A program made the translations under genes and the position numbers. From Calliopsis andreniformis (Eukaryota; Arthropoda; Insecta; Hymenoptera; Andrenidae), in NCBI RefSeq assembly GCF_051401765.1, contig NW_027480468.1:3038001-3102000 (forward strand): a DNA stretch of 64,000 nt. The letters are read 5' to 3'. Below, piece after piece: positions 62,361 to 64,000 of this stretch (positions are counted from its first letter, which is position 1; each line of letters begins with the position of its first letter). The notes below the pieces were generated by a model. It was given only the letters and a program-made list of their open reading frames with translations, made no database searches and was not told where the DNA came from.

Positions 62361-64000
62361 GGGATTAAGGATTGAGGATTGAGGATTGAGGTTTGAGGAC
62401 TGAGGATTGAGGATTGAGGAGTGAGGATTGAGGATTGAGGATTGAGGATTGAAGATTGAGGATTGGGGACTGAGTGTTGAGGGTTGAGTGATGAGAATTG
62501 ATGTTTATGGATGTAGATTTGAAGATTGCAGACTGAGTATTGCGTATGGAAAGCTCTGAACTGAGGATATTCTATTGAGGATTGAGAATTGACAACTGAT
62601 TGTTGAGGACGGAGGTCTGAAGATTGAGGATTCAGGATTGAGGATTCAGGATTGAGGTTTGAGGACTGAGGATTGAGGATTGAGGAGCGAGGATTGAGGA
62701 TTGAGGATTGAGGATTGAGGATTGAAGATTGAGGATTGGGGATTAAGGATTGAGGATTGGGTATTGGGGATTGAGGATTGAAGATTTAAGATTGAGCATT
62801 GAGGATTGAAGGTTGAGAATTGAGGATTGAGGATTGAACATTCAGGACTGAGTGTTGAGTGTTGAGTGACGAGAATTGATGTTTGTGGATAGAGATTTGA
62901 AGATTGCAGATTGAGTATTGAGTATTGAAAACTGTGAATTGAGGATCTTCTATTGAGGATTGAGGATTGTCACCTGATTGTTCAGGACTGAGTGCTGGAG
63001 ATTGAGGATTCAGGATCGAGGATTCAGAATTGAGGTTTCAGGACTGAGGATTGAGGGTTGAGGATTGAGGATTGAAGATTGAGTATTGAGGATTGAAGAT
63101 TGAGGATTGAGGAATGAGGATCGAAGATTGAGGATTGGTTATTGAGGATTGAAGAATGAGGACTGAGGGTTGAGGATTGAGGATTGAGGATTGAAGATTG
63201 AGTATTGAGGATTGAATGTTGCGGATTGAGGACTGAGGATTGAGGATTGAGGATTGAGGATTGCGGGTTTAGGATTGAAGATTGAAGATTGAGGATTGAG
63301 GACTGAGGATTGAGGATTGAGGATTGAGTATTGAGGATTGAGGATTGAGGATTGAGTATTGAAGATTGAGGATTGATGATTGAGGATTGAGGATTGAGGA
63401 TTGAGGATTCAGGTTTGAGTATAGATGATTGAGGATTGAAGATTGAGTATTGAGGATTGAATATTGAGGATTGATGATTGAGGATTGAGGATTGAGGATT
63501 GAGGATTGAGGATTGAGGGTTGAGGATTCAGGGTTGAGGATTGAGGATTGAAGATTGAGTATTGAGGATTGAAGATTGAGGATTGAGGATTGAGGGTTGA
63601 GGGTTGAGTGATGAGAATTGATGTTTGTGGATAGAGATTTGAAGATTGCAGATTGAGTATTGCGTATGGAAAGTTCTGAACTGAGGATATTCTAGTGAGG
63701 ATTGAGGATTGACAACTGATTGTTGAGGACTGAGGGCTGAAGATTGAGGATTCAGGATTGAGGATTCAGGATTGTGGTTTGAGGACTGAGGATTGAGGAT
63801 TGCGGATTGAGGATGAGGGCTGAGGCCTGAGGATTGAGGATTGAGAATTGAAGAGTGAGGATTGAGTATTGAAGACTGAGGATTGGGTATTGAGTATTGA
63901 GGATTGAAGATTGAGGATTGAGGATTGAGGATTGAGGATTGAGGATTGAGGATTGAAGATTGAGAATTGAGGATTGAGGTTTGAACATTGAGGACTGAGT
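62361..64000. repeat. Right-end segment, relative of about 10.86-12.46 kb
   Basis: Contains Ib (62566), II (62944) and Ia (63686). The II-Ia distance is the usual 742 bp. The Ib-II distance is 378 instead of 357 because three heptamers, including GATTAAG, have been added near 62.74 kb. The array continues past the end of the window. Confidence 0.8.

Larger units (their letters stand above)
1..64000. repeat. Degenerate 7-bp satellite array, unit GATTGAG
   Basis: The entire window divides into heptamers related to GATTGAG. The TGAG part is the most constant; common variants are TATTGAG, GACTGAG, GGTTGAG, GTTTGAG, AATTGAG, GAATGAG, GATTGAA, GATTGAT, GATTCAG and GATTAAA. The consensus + strand has three G, two A, two T and no C, so strand asymmetry is extreme and CpG is rare. 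Perfect runs are short; the longest I found are 10 units, for example 38529-38598 and 20231-20300. No stretch of unrelated DNA interrupts the array and neither end of it is inside the window. Heptanucleotide satellites are known in eukaryotes (the AAACTAC family of Drosophila virilis is one), but I do not recognise this one and cannot name the organism. I infer constitutive heterochromatin. Very sure of the repeat, unsure of the location. Confidence 0.98.

Noticed and set aside
1..64000. CRISPR array
   Set aside because: Repeats and would-be spacers belong to the same heptamer family. There is no unique spacer, leader or cas gene, and the unit is 7 bp.
1..64000. tRNA, rRNA, transposase, reverse transcriptase or other genes embedded in the array
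   Set aside because: I read through the window for non-heptamer sequence on both strands and found none; even the most diverged stretches parse as heptamers.
1..64000. Bacterial short heptamer repeats (as in some cyanobacteria) as the source
   Set aside because: Those are short intergenic tracts. A gene-free array longer than 64 kb with kilobase higher-order duplications is not expected in a bacterial chromosome, although the lineage cannot be proven from this window.

Overview
The whole 64-kb window is one kind of sequence: a degenerate tandem array of a 7-bp unit, GATTGAG on the + strand (TCAATCC family on the - strand), roughly 9,100 units long. It starts before base 1 and runs past base 64000. 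I found no gene, RNA gene, mobile element, CRISPR array or unique spacer. A heptamer satellite of this length with higher-order structure points to constitutive heterochromatin (pericentromeric, subtelomeric or similar) of a eukaryotic chromosome. Nothing in the sequence identifies the lineage.

The array is organised at four levels. (1) The heptamer: perfect runs are short, with a longest of about 10 units by eye; most units carry one or two substitutions, and the unit register is kept with few exceptions. (2) Diverged modules of about 150-175 bp, 84 in all, which at first look like unique DNA but still divide cleanly into heptamers. They fall into families that I call Ia, Ib, II, III, IV, V and VI. 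(3) A grammar of fixed spacings between modules: III-266-Ib-357-II-742-Ia-803-IV-1237/1244/1251-V-629-Ia variant-363-II, where differences are whole heptamers once a few conserved 6-bp units are counted. (4) Kilobase-scale duplications of that grammar.

Layout: 1-7700 is a mosaic of pieces found again elsewhere in the window. 7701-25173 is superblock copy 1, and 25160-48300 is superblock copy 2 in direct tandem. Copy 2 is longer because it keeps 782 bp that copy 1 lacks (34384-35165) and holds an internal 4.86-kb near-tandem duplication (32848-37708 and 37741-42601). 48301-53696 is again a mosaic. 53697-56389 and 56366-59058 are a 2,669-bp tandem duplication whose copies I could not tell apart by eye. 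59059-64000 is a mosaic resembling 48.1-51.5 kb and 10.9-12.5 kb.

Long open frames exist only on the - strand. They follow from repeat arithmetic: 7 is 1 mod 3, so all three - frames read the same stop-free cyclic peptide (ILNPQSS), while every + frame meets TGA every 21 bases. I annotate none as a gene. The most interesting content is the architecture: a heptamer satellite evolving by unequal exchange at several scales, with a sharply conserved module order. I see no protein-based system in this window.
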